This document shows positions 61,409 through 64,000 of a stretch of 64,000 nucleotides of DNA, in pieces. The DNA is taken from contig CM074194.1 in the NCBI GenBank assembly GCA_037179385.1, positions 2,745,001-2,809,000 on the forward strand. Direction: 5' to 3'. A program made the position numbers and the translations under genes. The DNA is from Holothuria scabra (taxonomy: Eukaryota; Echinodermata; Holothuroidea; Aspidochirotida; Holothuriidae). Below the pieces are notes generated by a model. The model ran no database searches and was not told where the DNA came from. It worked only from the letters and a program-made list of their open reading frames with translations. How positions within the stretch are numbered: position 1 is the stretch's first letter; the number at the start of each line of letters is the position of its first letter.

Positions 61409-64000
61409 GGACGTCTAGATTGACTTTTATTTTACTATACCTAATAAGATCTGCTATCGTGGTCTTAATACCCCTATATATAAACGAATTATGATTTTCA
61501 GACCTAATTAGGTGTTTACCTTCAACATGCATCTGAGACTCAGCTATTGTAGATATGGAATAGCTAATGCCGATGAAAATAATATAAATTTTGAAACCAT
61601 AATAAAGACAAGACCTGATTACAAAAAAACCTGATTACAAAAAACTGAGATGCATGTATTAATTAATTGTTTACAAGTCATATCGAAGCAACCAGCAGTT
61701 ATACCCTAATGAATGTCACTCTTTTAAAATTATGAAAGTATTATTTTGAAACATTGGTGTACGGAACTGATTTCTCTGGAGAGGTGGCCTTACCCGACTC
61801 CAGGCTTCTCTAACAAAGCAATTTTCTGCTTAATTTAAACAGAATGTATACCCTATGTCGTCAGGTTTCTGGCATCTTTGGACCGACTCCAGCCCCAGAT
61901 CCTCTAGGCCATGTTTTAATGTTATAAGGCAAATGAAGAAAAAGGACAACCTCATCACTCATTTAAAAAAATATTACTCGAAAACGATGAATTCCTTACC
62001 AACAGTTATAGTGTGTATATACATATTATGCAATCCAAGAGTATCAAACTAGGGCTAAAAGCAAGAAGAATAAACTATTTGTAAAAACGAAGGTCAACAA
62101 TTTTTGCAAATGCTCCAAATTGGTGTTGTTATTGCTACATATCACGTGACGTATATGTTGTTGGCTTACGAAAATATGCTACTCGGAATTACGGCACCTT
62201 TTTGAGATAAAAAGCAAATATGATTTAAAGTCTAAAGCAAACACATACTTTTGTCTGTTTGTGATGATTTAAATGAGTACACACTAGAAACACTTGGGCA
62301 AAAAATGCCCAATGTCGGAAAAACACAAGTCGCCAGATTTTTGGGGCGAAATTGGTTTTTTAATGAAAGAAAGCCGTGATGTTTTGCCCAACCTTTGGCA
62401 ATTTTTTTGCCAAAAGTTTTTCCTGTGCGATGTTTGCCATACTATTTTAGAGTGATTTAGTCATAATACATTATTTAATGAAAACGGCTGGATTATGTGA
62501 TCTATAGTGTAGTCTTTTTCGAATCACTTTTCACGCTGTAACGTAAGCTATCGTTAAATCGTTAATTGATTGATAGCTCAATGATATTTTTATTGCAATG
62601 TTATTTGATTATGGTTGGGAAAACGAGATTGAACTCTGAAATGTGGTTTTCTCCTCATCAACGTCTAAAACACACGCCTTTCGAATAACAAACACAAAAT
62701 ATATCCCAGCTGGTCTGAAACATTTGCAGACTAATTAGCAGTGGAATTTATTCTTGGAGAGCGAGTTGCAGTCGTGACAAAATGCTAGTACCAATTCATG
62801 TGCAAAGGTTATCATTACAGTTTCCAAATACTGATGATCGCAATATGCGTCTTTAACTTTTTAACCAGGGGCTTGAAAAGTATGTCGAGAGGGCAAACTG
62901 GTTCTTGGACGATGGCGGTTTAGTCTCTCTTTACTTTTGGACAGCTATTTCCATCAGTAGTTTTTCTTCATTTCGCACAGGTTTTTTGCATATTTTTTAC
63001 ACGCAATATTTAACCAAATGATTTTAAGTGGCCGACCGGATAAGCTTTACTACTCGTCTTCACCGATTTTAGGAATTTAAATTTCAAATTGGTGTAAGCA
63101 TTGAAAAAACAGCAAGAAAAAACCATAGATGTCAGGAAATTTGCCACGCGCTAATATAATGTAACAGTAATTTAAACTAAATTAGAATAAGTGAATGGAA
63201 TGTATTTCTTCACGGATAATTTAACGAGCCTTTCTCCCTGTTTCCGTGACTGCTTTTTTGGAGAAGACCTAGCTTCAGGGCAGCCATTGTTTCATTAAGT
63301 CTCAGAGATAAACTCAATTAGAGGCAAGACAGACTTCTGATCTTGACTTCGAGAAACTGAACTGACAGGCGGAATCCTGGCTTCCTCTGTAACAAAGTGA
63401 AAAACCCCGCCGGGTACGTGCGTTTCATAAATAGCATAGCGCTCCCAAACTTTTTACTTCTCTTTCTGACGAATGACATCAAAATATGCTCTTAAACTTG
63501 ACTAGGTTTCTTTTCAAAAGCAAGTTATTGCACCGCCGGCCATAACAAAAGCCATGATTGAGATTTTAATCATCTTTCCCCCTTTCATCTTCATGAAACA
63601 ATGACGTTGAAATAAAAAAAATCCTTGAATGTTTATTCGCCTCGATTCACGAAATAATAGCAAAAAATTCGTAAAGAAAACCAAGTTTTGTTGTTAGACT
63701 TCTTCCCTGAAAGATCGGAATACAAGATATCTTAATTAATTTTCCAAACACATTTCAAAGGCCACGTAACCGACAAAATGAATGTGAATAGTAACTCAAT
63801 CAAAGGCCCGTGCACTTATAATATATACTCGTTTTAATGATGGATATTGATTTCATTTTAAATAGAAAGGAATATGAAAGCCCCAAACTACATTAATTAA
63901 GAGCATAAGGATTTTTTTGAATATTTTGGCCAATGTTTTGACTAGAACTGTGCCAATTCCGTGCAAGTTGCTATAACGGTAAGTCAACCTGGATAAATTG

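Larger units (their letters stand above)
47899..64000. other. Upstream intron/5' region of gene 2; no supported exon
   Basis: I looked on the minus strand for the bHLH basic region and did not find it. The stretch holds MITE copies (48673-48906, 52651-52975, 56398-56665, 61105-61408), a CAGTGGCG-ended element (49515-49725), a triplicated 247-bp repeat (51610-52350) and a SINE (58690-58985). E-boxes CACGTG occur at about 55475, 57510 and 60373 without further context. Confidence 0.5.

Overview
This window is animal nuclear DNA. It is AT-rich, and its short exons have GT-AG borders and keep reading phase across introns of up to about 11 kb. TTAA-flanked MITEs, tRNA-derived SINEs and other repeats are dense. 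The gene types (a secreted Ig/EGF protein, a bHLH-PAS factor, an AP-5 adaptor subunit) and the repeats suggest a marine invertebrate, possibly a deuterostome. That placement is inference; no species is identified.

Three genes are supported. (1) About 488-20526, plus strand: the 3' part of a secreted modular protein in nine visible exons. The order is Cys-rich module B1, one Ig domain split over two exons, Cys-rich modules A and B2, three EGF-like repeats, and a two-residue tail before the stop. The 5' end lies outside the window. (2) 25498-47898, minus strand: seven exons of a bHLH-PAS transcription factor, best matching the NPAS4/dysfusion type, covering the linker, PAS-A, PAS-B and a long His/Ser/Gln/Pro-rich C-terminus. 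The bHLH exon was not found and is probably beyond the right edge. One 35-codon PAS-A exon (35979-36083) is shorter than the usual ORF cut-off and was found by reading the minus strand for the missing part of the fold. (3) 41703-42314, plus strand: an uninterrupted reading frame for the sigma subunit of AP-5 (AP5S1), lying antisense inside the long linker/PAS-A intron of gene 2. Genes 1 and 2 converge tail to tail across about 5 kb.

The rest is intron and intergenic DNA with many repeats. The main ones are a roughly 145-bp satellite at 3975-6345 carrying nuclear-receptor DR1 motifs, a well-formed type I hammerhead ribozyme in the last intron of gene 1 (19894-19955), two TTAA MITE families, a hAT relic with part of a BED finger nested inside one of those MITEs (40128-41054), a 1.2-kb fold-back palindrome (33696-34876), a triplicated 247-bp repeat (51610-52350), and a roughly 330-bp GAAA microsatellite (37551-37876). 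The right-hand 16 kb (47899-64000) has no exon I can support.

The three genes do not form a pathway. Their relation is positional: convergence of 1 and 2, and nesting of 3 inside 2.
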